62,387 nucleotides of DNA from JBHIET01 sp046760785 (GTDB taxonomy: Bacteria; Chloroflexota; Anaerolineae; B4-G1): assembly GCA_046760785.1 (NCBI GenBank), contig JBHIET010000010.1, positions 1 to 62,387 on the forward strand. The letters are read 5' to 3'. The position numbers and the translations under genes are program-made. Positions 1 to 7,745 of the stretch are shown here, one piece after another. A model generated the notes under the pieces. The model made no database searches. It was not told the origin of the DNA and saw only the letters and a program-made list of their open reading frames with translations. Within the stretch, counting starts at the first letter, position 1; each line of letters begins with the position of its first letter.

Positions 1-140
1 CGGGGGCTACGAGCCTGGAAAACGATCTACGCTGCTCAGGCTGAGTAGTGACGTTGTGCTATTGTATCACATTCAGAAGCGTAGGCCAAGGTGTGATGGC
101 TTGCGGGTGCATTTCAGCAGGTGTGATGGAATACCAACCA
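1..140. other. Left-edge non-coding flank
   Basis: No convincing gene is present. The stretch lies downstream of the MgtC/DUF4010 gene on the minus strand. It holds two copies of GGTGTGATGG (about 91-100 and 119-128). It also has the string CTGAGTAGTGACGT near 40-53, which resembles CTGAGTAGTAACGT at 11282-11295. These look like fragments of dispersed repeats. Confidence 0.4.
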
Positions 141-1400
141 CTAGACGAGAAAGGCGACGCCGATACCGGCGACCAGCATCAACGCGAACCCCGGCCACAA
201 CGCCCGGCGCAGCGCGGGCGATCCGCTCGACAGCACGATGCTACCCTTGACGGCGGTGTTCGACATCGCGGCCAGCACGATGGCCCGCGCTCCTGTGCTC
301 AAGCTCAGGCCGCCCCCCGCACGACTCAACTCCGCCACAGAGAGCGTGATCGCGTCCACGTCCGTCAGCCCGGCGACGACACTGGAGAGGTAGAGGCCGG
401 TGCTGCCCAGGTACATCTGCGCCGCTTTGGAGACCAGCAGTATCACCCCGTAGATCAGGCCGAATCTGACCGCCGGCCCCAGCTCGAACGGGTTGGAGAG
501 TTCCACATTCCCTCTCTCGTCGGTGCGCTGTGAAGAGTAGAGATAAACACAGTAAATCAAACCCACGGCCATCGAGACCGCCATCGGCAGCCACAGTGCG
601 CCTAGCAGGTCTGCGTTCAGCGCCGCGACCTCCACCAGCACCCGCGAGAACATCACCGTCCAGGCCACCATGATCGCCAGCGCGAAAGGTTTGGCCAACC
701 CGGTCTCGTCTTGACTGCGCTGGGAGAAGCTGAGCGTCACCGCCGTACTGGAGACCAATCCGCCCAGCAGCCCGGTCAGCCCGATGCCCTGCCGGGGGCC
801 GACCACCTTGACCAGCACGTAGCCCAGGAAACCGATGCCGGAGATGAACACGACCATCAGCCAGATTTTGTACGGGTTCAGCACGTCCCACGGCGGCGAC
901 CCGTAGGTTTGGTTGGGCAGCACCGGCAGGACGATGGCGGTGATGACGGCGAATTTGAGCGTGGCATAGATGTCCTCCCGCGTGATGCGGCGGATGAATG
1001 TGTCCATCTCCATCTTGAGGGAGAGCAGGACGGTCGTCGCTACAGCGATTGCCACCGCCAGCGGCAGGTAGCCCCAGTAGCACAGCGCGCCGGCGAGGAT
1101 GGTCACTAGCGCCGCCACCTCGCTCGTCAGACCCACCTGACCGCGCCACGCGCCGGCAAAGTAGCCCAGAGCGATCAGTGCGCTCAACGAGAAGATGATG
1201 CCGACGAATGGCCACGGTGAGGCCAGCACGTCGGCCGCCATCGCCGCCGTGCAGCCGGCCAGCCCCATCAACGCCAGCGTGCGCTCTCCGGCGAATATCT
1301 CTTTGCCGGGGCCGCCGTGGGCGTACTCCCGTTGCAGCCCGATCAGGAGGCCGATGGCCAAAGCCGCGCCGAAGCGGTAAAAGAGGTCTATTTGTTCCAT
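141..1400 (-). CDS. MgtC/SapB + DUF4010 family membrane protein
   Basis: A 419-residue integral membrane protein with about twelve hydrophobic segments. The N-terminal third (about 7-140) has the MgtC/SapB pattern (ALAIGLLIGLQREY, then ERTLALMGLAGC). The remainder (about 185-419) fits DUF4010 (GPRQGIGLTGLLGGLVSSTA). The family is membrane-embedded; some MgtC members affect Mg2+ homeostasis or virulence, but the transported substrate of the DUF4010 fusion form is unknown. A GAGG Shine-Dalgarno sequence precedes the ATG. The gene begins 10 nt after the stop of the hydantoinase-like gene, so it is probably the last gene of that operon. A role in exporting or importing a nucleobase product is possible from context only. 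Confidence 0.85.
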   Translation of the reverse strand: MEQIDLFYRFGAALAIGLLIGLQREYAHGGPGKEIFAGERTLALMGLAGCTAAMAADVLASPWPFVGIIFSLSALIALGYFAGAWRGQVGLTSEVAALVTILAGALCYWGYLPLAVAIAVATTVLLSLKMEMDTFIRRITREDIYATLKFAVITAIVLPVLPNQTYGSPPWDVLNPYKIWLMVVFISGIGFLGYVLVKVVGPRQGIGLTGLLGGLVSSTAVTLSFSQRSQDETGLAKPFALAIMVAWTVMFSRVLVEVAALNADLLGALWLPMAVSMAVGLIYCVYLYSSQRTDERGNVELSNPFELGPAVRFGLIYGVILLVSKAAQMYLGSTGLYLSSVVAGLTDVDAITLSVAELSRAGGGLSLSTGARAIVLAAMSNTAVKGSIVLSSGSPALRRALWPGFALMLVAGIGVAFLV

Positions 1401-1410
1401 TGTGCCTCAC

Positions 1411-2820
1411 TCACTCGTCTACCCGTTTCCTCGCCACGAACCGCCCCCGCCCCTTGCGCCCGGTGAAGCGGCCCTCGCGGTAGATGACCTGGCCGCGCGA
1501 AATGGTCGCCCTGACTTGCCCTTGCACCCGCATCCCCTCGTAGGGGGTGTAGCCGGCCAGGTGGTGGAGGTCCTCGGCGCGGATGATGCCCTCCGGCTGC
1601 GGGTCGTAGACGACGATGTCGGCGTCGGAGCCGGGGAGGAGCGCGCCCTTGCGCGGCCACAAGCCCCACAGGCGGGCCGGGTTGGCGGCAAGGAGTTCGA
1701 CCAATTGGGGCCACGTCAGCTGTCCCTTGGGCTGAGCCGGGTCGAAGCCCTCCGAGACGCCGTAGGTGAACATCAGCGGCAGCAGGGTCTCCATCCCCGG
1801 CAGGCCGCCGGGCGTCCTGGTAAAGTCGTCGTTGGCGAGTTTCTGTTCCCGCGTGTAGTCGCAGTGGTCGGTGACGACCAGGTCCACCATCCCGGCCTCG
1901 ACCGTGGCCCACAGCCGGTCCGGCTCACCGGGATCGCGCAGGGGCGGCTGGAGGATGTAGCGCCAGGGCTTGGGGCCCTCGTAGGCGGTGCTGTCCAGCA
2001 GGAGGTACTGGGGGCAGGTCTCACACGTGACAGCCTGACCGTTGTCCCGCGCCTCGGCCACCAGCGCGACGGAGCGTCCGGTGGAGCAATGGCAGATGTG
2101 CACCGGGCATCCGGCGGCCTCTGCCAGGAAGAGCACCCGTTGCACCGCCTCCTGCTCGGCCAGGGCGGGGCGGGAGCGGCCGTGATTGCGCCAGCCCGTC
2201 TCCCCGGCGGCGACCAGCGCCTCGGTCTGAGCAGTGACCAGGGCGTCGTTCTCGCAGTGGATGAGTGGCAGGACGCCAAGGTCGGCGGCGGCCTCCATCA
2301 GACGCAGGATGGTCGCGTCGTCGGCGTAGTAGTTGGGGCGGTAGATGGTGTAGAGTTTGACGCTGGGCGTGCCCAGTTCCACCAGGTCGGCCAGTTCCCC
2401 CTCCCGGCCGGGGGGCAGGTCGGTGACCATCACGTGGAGACCGTAGTCAACCACCGCCTCCCGCGCCTCCTCCAGCCGCGCCTCGACCGCCTCCCGCAGG
2501 CTCTGCCCGGCAAACTGGGTGGCGAAGTCCACCACGGTGGTGACGCCCCCGCAGGCGGCGGCCCGCGTGCCTGCAAACCAATCGTCGGGGGTGCGGTAGA
2601 CGCCGGTATCGAGCGCGATGTGGGTGTGGGCGTCAATGACGCCGGGAAGGACGTAGCAGCCCTCGGCGTCGAGCACGCGCGCGTCGTGGGCCACGGGCAG
2701 ACCGCGCCCGATGGCCTTGATATGCTCCCCCTGGGCCAGCAGGTCGGCCTCGACGGTGCCCTCTGGTGTGACGAGGGTGCCGTTTTGGATGAGCAGGGTA
2801 GTGGTGGAAGGTTGTCTCAT
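1411..2820 (-). CDS. Hydantoinase/dihydropyrimidinase-like amidohydrolase
   Basis: A 469-residue cyclic amidohydrolase (dihydroorotase / D-hydantoinase / allantoinase group), expected to hydrolyse a cyclic amide bond of a pyrimidine, hydantoin or allantoin-type ring in the cytoplasm. Binuclear metal ligands are visible: HTH at 65-67, the carboxylatable Lys in SVKLYT (K155), His188 in LIHCEN, His241 or His244 in HICHCST, and Asp318 in VTDHCDY. Length is normal for the family. The ATG overlaps the TGA of the upstream deaminase-like gene (ATGA), so the two are translationally coupled. Together they suggest a purine/pyrimidine breakdown route. Hydantoinase, dihydropyrimidinase and allantoinase cannot be told apart by eye. 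Confidence 0.87.
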   Translation of the reverse strand: MRQPSTTTLLIQNGTLVTPEGTVEADLLAQGEHIKAIGRGLPVAHDARVLDAEGCYVLPGVIDAHTHIALDTGVYRTPDDWFAGTRAAACGGVTTVVDFATQFAGQSLREAVEARLEEAREAVVDYGLHVMVTDLPPGREGELADLVELGTPSVKLYTIYRPNYYADDATILRLMEAAADLGVLPLIHCENDALVTAQTEALVAAGETGWRNHGRSRPALAEQEAVQRVLFLAEAAGCPVHICHCSTGRSVALVAEARDNGQAVTCETCPQYLLLDSTAYEGPKPWRYILQPPLRDPGEPDRLWATVEAGMVDLVVTDHCDYTREQKLANDDFTRTPGGLPGMETLLPLMFTYGVSEGFDPAQPKGQLTWPQLVELLAANPARLWGLWPRKGALLPGSDADIVVYDPQPEGIIRAEDLHHLAGYTPYEGMRVQGQVRATISRGQVIYREGRFTGRKGRGRFVARKRVDE

Positions 2821-4172
2821 GCTACCAACTCCCGCGCGATGCGGTTGTGTCGCTCGATCACCGGCCCCAGATCCACCGTCAGGAGATGACCGTCCTCCAC
2901 GACGACCTTACCGTTGATGACCGAGAGGTCCACCCGCTGCGGCGTGCAGAAGACGAGCGCTGCCAGTGGATCGTGGAGCGCCCCGGCGTAGTCCAGCCGC
3001 TCCAGGCGGAAGCCGATGAAGTCGGCGGCCTTGCCCGGCGAAAGTGCGCCGATGTCGTCCCGGCCCAAGACCGCCGCTCCGCCCCGCGTCGCCAGCCACA
3101 GCGCCTCCTCAGCCGAGAGAGCCGCCGGGTCGCCGGACACCCGCTGCAGGAGCAGCGCCATCCGCGCCTCGGCCAGCATGTGAGAGGAATCGTTGCTGGC
3201 GGAGCCATCCACCCCCAGCCCCACCCTGACCCCCGCGTCCAGGTAGGCCCGCACCGGGGCGATGCCGCTCCCCAATCGCATGTTGGAGCTGGGGCAGTGG
3301 CAGACCCCCGTGCCGGTCCGCGCCAGCAGTTCGATCTCAGCCTCGTCTACGTGCACCCCGTGGGCGTACCACACGTCGTCCCCCACCCAGCCCAGGTCCT
3401 CGGCGTAGGCCACGGGCCTGCGGTCGAACTGGCGCAGGCAGAAGCGCTCCTCGTCCAGCGTCTCTGCCAGATGGGTGTGAAGGTGCACACCGTAGGAGCG
3501 GGCCAGCCGGGCCGCCTCCCGCATCAGGTCGGGTGTCACCGAGAAGGGCGAGCAGGGGGCAACGACGATGCGCAGCATGGCGTGGGGCTCCGGGTCGTGG
3601 TAGGTCTCGATGGCTCGTCGGGTATCCTTGAGGATGAAATCCTCGTCCTCGACGACGCTGTCGGGCGGGAGACCGCCTCTGCTCTCCCCCAGGCTCATCG
3701 CGCCCCGGCTGGCGTGGAAGCGGATGCCAATCTCCTGCGCCGCCCGAATCTCGTCGTCAATGCGGCCGCCATTCTCAGGGGGATAGATGTAGAGGTGGTC
3801 GGCGGCGGTGGTGCAGCCGGAGAGCATCAACTCGGCCAGTCCCACCAGCGCGCTGGTGTAGATTGCCTCCGGAGTCAGCCCGGCCCATAAGGGGTAGAGA
3901 ACCTTGAGCCAGCGGAACAGGGTGGCATCCTGCGCCGCCGGCACTGCTCGCGTCAGCGTCTGGTAGAGATGGTGGTGGGTGTTGACCAGCCCCGGCAGGA
4001 CGATCATCCCACGGGCGTTGATGACGCGATCCGCCTCGGCGGGCAGTTCGGCGGTCGGCCCCACCTGCGCGATGACGCCAGCGCGCGCGAACAATCCGCC
4101 GTCAGGGATGCGGCGGTGACCGGCGTCCATCGTCACCAGCAGTTCGGCGTGTTCTACAAGCAGTGTGGACAC
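2817..4172 (-). CDS. 8-oxoguanine deaminase-like amidohydrolase (TrzN/AtzA group)
   Basis: A 451-residue metal-dependent deaminase/chlorohydrolase-type amidohydrolase. Features are the NTHHH metal site (about 65-69), an HTHLAE motif, YAHGVHV and GVDGSASND, all typical of the cytosine deaminase/8-oxoguanine deaminase/hydroxyatrazine hydrolase subgroup. The likely reaction is hydrolytic deamination of a purine-type ring. I chose GTG at 4172 because AAGGAGGTG stands 6-7 nt before it; the longer reading from 4229 would run through the promoter. It is the first gene of the operon and overlaps the hydantoinase-like gene by 4 nt. The exact substrate (8-oxoguanine, guanine or a triazine) is not resolved. 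Confidence 0.82.
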   Translation of the reverse strand: MSTLLVEHAELLVTMDAGHRRIPDGGLFARAGVIAQVGPTAELPAEADRVINARGMIVLPGLVNTHHHLYQTLTRAVPAAQDATLFRWLKVLYPLWAGLTPEAIYTSALVGLAELMLSGCTTAADHLYIYPPENGGRIDDEIRAAQEIGIRFHASRGAMSLGESRGGLPPDSVVEDEDFILKDTRRAIETYHDPEPHAMLRIVVAPCSPFSVTPDLMREAARLARSYGVHLHTHLAETLDEERFCLRQFDRRPVAYAEDLGWVGDDVWYAHGVHVDEAEIELLARTGTGVCHCPSSNMRLGSGIAPVRAYLDAGVRVGLGVDGSASNDSSHMLAEARMALLLQRVSGDPAALSAEEALWLATRGGAAVLGRDDIGALSPGKAADFIGFRLERLDYAGALHDPLAALVFCTPQRVDLSVINGKVVVEDGHLLTVDLGPVIERHNRIARELVA

Positions 4173-4200
4173 ACGGCACCTCCTTATCCTATCGCTTCGC

Positions 4201-4229
4201 AGTGTAGCACATCCGATGGGATTTGGCAA
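4201..4229 (-). promoter_or_regulatory. Promoter of the deaminase-hydantoinase-MgtC operon
   Basis: On the minus strand the -35 box TTGCCA (4229-4224) and an extended -10 box TGC-TACACT (TACACT at 4206-4201) are separated by 17 bp. Transcription would start about 20 nt upstream of the GTG start at 4172, leaving room for the strong Shine-Dalgarno site. Confidence 0.65.
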
Positions 4230-4248
4230 AGTTTCACGGCGGGGAGGC

Positions 4249-4276
4249 TTGACAGGGACTGAAATTGTGGTAAAAT
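4249..4276 (+). promoter_or_regulatory. Promoter of the membrane protein/regulator/ABC operon
   Basis: TTGACA (4249-4254) and TAAAAT (4271-4276) are separated by 16 bp, and a TGG extends the -10 box. The -10 abuts a 19-bp palindrome, so binding there would block the transcription start. This promoter diverges from the one at 4201-4229. Confidence 0.7.
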
Positions 4277-4294
4277 ACTTTATAATATAAAGTA
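4276..4294. promoter_or_regulatory. Perfect palindromic operator over the transcription start
   Basis: TACTTTATAATATAAAGTA is a perfect inverted repeat of two 9-bp arms around one central base. It begins at the last base of the -10 box and covers the expected +1. The second gene of the operon is a winged-helix regulator, so autorepression is the simplest reading (inference). Confidence 0.6.
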
Positions 4295-4310
4295 CTTTAG
4301 GGAGACAGAA

Positions 4311-4868
4311 ATGGATTCAGACCGCGCTTTAGACGACCTGAAGGCCATCCGGCAAATCATGGAACGCACCCGTCGGGCGACGGGCAGATACGGCGGATGG
4401 TTCGGGGTGCTGTGGGGGAGCATCTGGTTCGTTGGCTTCCTGGGTAGCCAGTTCCTACCAGACGAAGTGGCTGGCTGGCTCTGGTTAGGGCTTGATACTT
4501 TCGGAACGGCTTGTAGCATCTGGCTTGGAGTGCACATAGGGCGTCATGGTGCGGTGCGCTCGCCCGTCTGGCGGTCGGTCCTTTTTTGGTTCTTGGCTCT
4601 GATCGTCTTTGACGGGCTGCTGATGTGGCTGTTCGACCTGAACACGGGCCGCGACATAGCACTGCTGATCATCCTCACCATCGCCCTGAGCTCCTTCCAG
4701 TTCGGCCTCTTTACTTCTTGGAAGCTCAGCGTGATCGGCGCGCTGATGACAGCATTGGCAGCAGGGGCAGCAGTGCTGCTGCCGAACTATTTCCACCTGG
4801 TGATGGCCTTCCTGGGTGGGGGGCTGATGGTAGGGAGCGGGGTGTGGTTCGTGCGTCACGGGGAATGA
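4311..4868 (+). CDS. Hypothetical four-helix membrane protein
   Basis: A 185-residue protein with a soluble N-terminus (MDSDRALDDLKAIRQIMERT) followed by four hydrophobic segments at about 32-52, 58-78, 96-150 (two helices with short loops) and 155-180. Short proteins of this layout are common partners of small winged-helix regulators and ABC exporters, but I do not recognise a named family. The ATG is preceded by AGGGAGA. It is the first gene of a run of four: the regulator starts 1 nt after its stop, then come the ATPase and the permease. A role as sensor or accessory subunit of the exporter is inferred from position only. Confidence 0.75.
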   Translation: MDSDRALDDLKAIRQIMERTRRATGRYGGWFGVLWGSIWFVGFLGSQFLPDEVAGWLWLGLDTFGTACSIWLGVHIGRHGAVRSPVWRSVLFWFLALIVFDGLLMWLFDLNTGRDIALLIILTIALSSFQFGLFTSWKLSVIGALMTALAAGAAVLLPNYFHLVMAFLGGGLMVGSGVWFVRHGE

Positions 4869-4869
4869 G

Positions 4870-5169
4870 ATGGACGAACTGAATCCTCTTATCCACCAGC
4901 CGACCCGTCTGCGCATCATGGCCGCGCTGGTCAGCCTGGACGAGGACGACAAGGCAGACTTCGCATTCCTGCGGGATCTGCTGGGGCTGACCGATGGCAA
5001 CCTTAGCGTGCACCTCCAACGGCTGGAGGCGGCGGGGTACGTGGCGGTGGAGAAGACCTTTGTCAGGCGGCGGCCCAAGACCTGGATCTGGGCCACGCCA
5101 GAGGGGAGGGACGCCTTCGTCGCCCACGTGGACGCGCTGGAGGCGATTGTGAGCCAGGCACGTGGTTAG
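4870..5169 (+). CDS. Winged-helix transcriptional regulator (HTH_34-like)
   Basis: A 99-residue protein consisting of a single winged helix. It opens with MDELNPLIHQPTRLRIMAAL, then has a recognition region (LLGLTDGNLSVHLQRLEAAG) and a wing (FVRRRPKTWIWATPEGRDAF). This pattern fits the compact HTH_34/ArsR-MarR-like repressors with no separate ligand domain. It starts 1 nt after the stop of the membrane protein and 18 nt before the ABC ATPase start. The palindrome at 4276-4294 is its most likely operator. The signal it responds to is unknown. Confidence 0.85.
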   Translation: MDELNPLIHQPTRLRIMAALVSLDEDDKADFAFLRDLLGLTDGNLSVHLQRLEAAGYVAVEKTFVRRRPKTWIWATPEGRDAFVAHVDALEAIVSQARG

Positions 5170-5187
5170 ATTGGGAGGCATAAAAAG

Positions 5188-6102
5188 GTGTCACAAGCAA
5201 TCAAGGTGAACGACTTGCGTAAGTCCTATGGCTCGGTTCGTGCTGTGGATGGCATTTCATTCGAGGTGCACGAAGGAGAGATCTTCGGCATGGTGGGGCC
5301 GAACGGGGCGGGCAAGACGACCACTATCGAGTGCATCGAGGGGCTGCGCCGGCCCGACGGAGGCAGCGTGCGGGTCTTGGGGATGAACCCGCAGCGGGAC
5401 GGGTACGAACTGCGGGAGCGCATCGGCGTGCAGTTGCAGGAGGCTGCCCTGCCCGACCGGATCAAAGTCTGGGAAACGATGGATCTCTTCGCCGCCTTCT
5501 ACCATCGCTCAGTCGATTGGCGACCCCTCCTAGAGCAATTGGGTCTCTCGGAGAAGCGCAATGCCTCCGTTGCCAAACTCTCCGGCGGGCAGAAGCAGCG
5601 CCTCTTCATCGCCCTGGCGTTGGTCAACGCCCCAGACCTGGTCTTCCTGGACGAGCTGACCACCGGCCTGGATCCGCAGGCCCGCCGGGCGATGTGGGAC
5701 CTGGTGCGGGACATCCGCGAGCAGGGCAAGACCGTCTTCCTGACCACCCACTACATGGAGGAGGCGGAGCGGCTGTGCGACCGGGTGGCGATCATAGACC
5801 ATGGAAAAATCGTGGCCCTGGACACGCCGGAGAATCTGATCCGCTCCCTGGGGGCCGAGAGGCGGGTGGTCTTCGGCGTGGATGGGTGCTTCGACGAGGG
5901 AATGCTGCGATCAGTCCCCGGCGTGGCCCAGGTGGAGCGGAGCGGGGAGCGGGTGGTGGTTTATGGACAGGGCAAGGGCCTGGTCGGCGGTGTGGTTAAC
6001 ACACTGGAGACCAGCGGCATCCGTTTCCGCGACCTGCGCACCGAGCAACCGTCGCTGGAGGACGTGTTCCTGGCGCTCACCGGGAGGGAGATGCGAGATT
6101 AG
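5188..6102 (+). CDS. ABC transporter ATP-binding protein
   Basis: A 304-residue ABC-2-type exporter ATPase of the DrrA/CcmA group. Visible elements are Walker A GPNGAGKTT (about 34-42), Q-loop, signature LSGGQKQR, Walker B LVFLDELTTGLD (Leu in place of the usual Pro) and the switch His in TTHYMEEAE. After about 215 comes the family C-terminal extension ending SLEDVFLALTGREMRD. The start is GTG with GGGAGG 9 nt upstream. The permease follows 10 nt downstream. Export of a lipid, drug or other hydrophobic compound is typical of the family; the substrate is not predictable here. Confidence 0.92.
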   Translation: MSQAIKVNDLRKSYGSVRAVDGISFEVHEGEIFGMVGPNGAGKTTTIECIEGLRRPDGGSVRVLGMNPQRDGYELRERIGVQLQEAALPDRIKVWETMDLFAAFYHRSVDWRPLLEQLGLSEKRNASVAKLSGGQKQRLFIALALVNAPDLVFLDELTTGLDPQARRAMWDLVRDIREQGKTVFLTTHYMEEAERLCDRVAIIDHGKIVALDTPENLIRSLGAERRVVFGVDGCFDEGMLRSVPGVAQVERSGERVVVYGQGKGLVGGVVNTLETSGIRFRDLRTEQPSLEDVFLALTGREMRD

Positions 6103-6112
6103 GAGGCCGCTA

Positions 6113-6856
6113 ATGCGCGCTTTGTGGAAACTTACCCTCGTTCAGATGAAACTCTACTTGCGGGAACCGACAGCCGCCTTCTTCACGATTCTCTACGCGC
6201 CGATGATGCTCATTCTCTTCGGCTTCATCTACGGCAACGATCCTACTCCCTTCTTCGGTGGTCGCGGCACGATAGATGTGTCCGTACCAGCTTACATCGG
6301 GTTAATCATCGTCACGGTAGGGCTGATGAGTGTCCCTATCAGCACCGCCAGCAATCGCGAGGTTGGCATCCTGCGCCGCTTTCGAGCCACTCCCCTACGC
6401 CCAATAGCCTATCTGGTTGCCAGCGTGGTGGGGTATTTCGTCATGACCCTGCTGGGTGTCCTGCTCCTGGTTCTGGTCGGTAAGGTCGGATACAACGTGC
6501 GGTTTGAGGGGCACATCCTGAGCGTGATGGCTGGCTTCACACTGGGGGCGTTGTCCTTCTTCTCCCTCGGCTACCTGATCGCCGGACTCGCGCCCACGGC
6601 TCGCATCGCGCAGACGGTGGGGATGGTCGTCGCCTTCCCCATGATGTTCATCTCCGGGGCCACCATCCCTCTGGAGACGCTGCCGGAGTCAGTGCGCAAC
6701 GTGGCCCGCTTCATCCCCCTGACGCACGTGGTCATCCTGATGCGGGGACTATGGTTCGGCGAGGGATGGGGTGAGCATCTGACCGAGGTAGCTGTGCTGG
6801 TGGGGGTGCTAACGGCGGGTGTCATTGTGTCTGCCAAAACCTTCCGCTGGGAGTGA
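6113..6856 (+). CDS. ABC-2 type transporter permease
   Basis: A 247-residue permease with six hydrophobic segments: about 20-42, 60-80, 105-130, 140-165, 168-190 and 222-243. The N-terminal amphipathic stretch (MRALWKLTLVQMKLYLREP) and the loop NREVGILRRFRATPL are typical of ABC-2 permeases. The start at 6113 is set by AGGAGG lying 6 nt upstream, just after the stop of the ATPase. It forms the membrane half of the exporter with the preceding gene. Confidence 0.9.
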   Translation: MRALWKLTLVQMKLYLREPTAAFFTILYAPMMLILFGFIYGNDPTPFFGGRGTIDVSVPAYIGLIIVTVGLMSVPISTASNREVGILRRFRATPLRPIAYLVASVVGYFVMTLLGVLLLVLVGKVGYNVRFEGHILSVMAGFTLGALSFFSLGYLIAGLAPTARIAQTVGMVVAFPMMFISGATIPLETLPESVRNVARFIPLTHVVILMRGLWFGEGWGEHLTEVAVLVGVLTAGVIVSAKTFRWE

Positions 6857-6885
6857 TAGAATTTCGCCTTTGAGATGAACTGTGA

Positions 6886-6891
6886 TAGAAT
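6886..6891 (+). promoter_or_regulatory. Extended -10 box upstream of the LysM gene
   Basis: TAGAAT preceded by TGTGA resembles the extended -10 boxes elsewhere in this window. No good -35 box lies at normal distance. The start codon of the LysM gene is about 38 nt downstream. Confidence 0.4.
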
Positions 6892-6929
6892 AACGGTATT
6901 CAACACAGAAAGCGGGGGGCGTCTGAGAT

Positions 6930-7703
6930 ATGCGCGCACGCACCTGGGCTATCTTCATCCTGATCAACGTCATCGTCTCAGCGGTGGTAGTGCTGACAAT
7001 TCTATTCATTTGGGGGCGCGTCCATACTCCTGCTCCCTCTACCTCTACCCATGTTCCCGCTGCCACCCTCACGCTCTCGACCACCGAGGAGGCGGCAGGC
7101 ACGGCGACTGTGCTACCCGTTGCTTCCCCCACACCACCAGGACCGCTGCTGTATACCGTTCAGGAGGGAGACACGTTGGGGGCTATCGCTCTGGCGTATG
7201 GCGTCTCCGTGGAGGATCTGATGGCCGCCAACGGACTCACCGACGCCAACCTGCTTCACGTCGGCCAGACGCTTGTGATCCCGATTGGCAATCTTCCCAC
7301 ACCCCCTCCGGGTCCAAGTGCCGAAACGGGGCCTGAACCTTCTCCCACGGTGGTGACGCTTCCCACTTTGTTGCCTACTTCTACCCCCTCGGGCCCGCCG
7401 TTGGTCGAGATCGGCCAGGTGCTGGGCTCCGGCGATGTGGCGGCCGAGGTGGTGCTCGTGCGTAACCGGGGCGGAGCAACCAGCCTGGAGGGGTGGACGC
7501 TTTCTGACGCGGAGGGGAATACCTTCATCTTCCCAGCGATCACCCTCTTCACCGACGCGCAGGTGCGTCTGCACTCGGCTGCGGGCAGTGCCACGCCCAG
7601 CGACCTATACTGGGGTCGCATGGCGCCGGCCTGGAGCGGGGGCGAACTGATCACGCTGCGCGACGCGGCGGGAAGCGTGGTGGATACCTACATCGTGCCG
7701 TAG
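6930..7703 (+). CDS. Membrane-anchored LysM and lamin-tail-domain protein
   Basis: A 257-residue surface protein. Residues about 7-28 form an N-terminal membrane anchor. A Thr/Pro/Ser-rich linker follows to about 70. One LysM domain (about 73-118; YTVQEGDTLGAIALAYGVSV through GQTLVIP) should bind peptidoglycan or other N-acetylglucosamine polymers. A second Pro/Thr linker leads to a lamin-tail-like beta domain (about 155-257; VLVRNRGGATSLEGWTLSDA). This anchor-LysM-LTD layout is common in Chloroflexota envelope proteins. It stands alone, convergent with murA, which is in keeping with a cell-wall theme. The Shine-Dalgarno site is weak. Confidence 0.82.
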   Translation: MRARTWAIFILINVIVSAVVVLTILFIWGRVHTPAPSTSTHVPAATLTLSTTEEAAGTATVLPVASPTPPGPLLYTVQEGDTLGAIALAYGVSVEDLMAANGLTDANLLHVGQTLVIPIGNLPTPPPGPSAETGPEPSPTVVTLPTLLPTSTPSGPPLVEIGQVLGSGDVAAEVVLVRNRGGATSLEGWTLSDAEGNTFIFPAITLFTDAQVRLHSAAGSATPSDLYWGRMAPAWSGGELITLRDAAGSVVDTYIVP

Positions 7704-7745
7704 AGACCTCTCCCTCTCTCACAGGGAGGGGGGGAGGGGGTGAGG
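7704..7745. terminator. GC-rich inverted repeat between convergent genes
   Basis: Immediately after the LysM stop, CTCCCT and AGGGAG flank a short loop, followed by a G-rich tract. It lies between two convergent genes and probably ends transcription from at least one side. There is no T-run, so confidence is low. Confidence 0.35.

Noticed and set aside
1402..2889. 495-codon plus-strand reading frame
   Set aside because: It is antisense to the hydantoinase-like gene, which has clear metal-site motifs and coupling. The frame is a by-product of high GC.
2847..3890. 347-codon plus-strand reading frame
   Set aside because: Antisense to the deaminase-like gene, no motif and no ribosome site.
4281..4286. 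TATAAT at 4281-4286 as the -10 box of the exporter operon
   Set aside because: The spacer to TTGACA would be 26 bp; TAAAAT at 4271-4276 gives a 16-bp spacer and an extended TGG.
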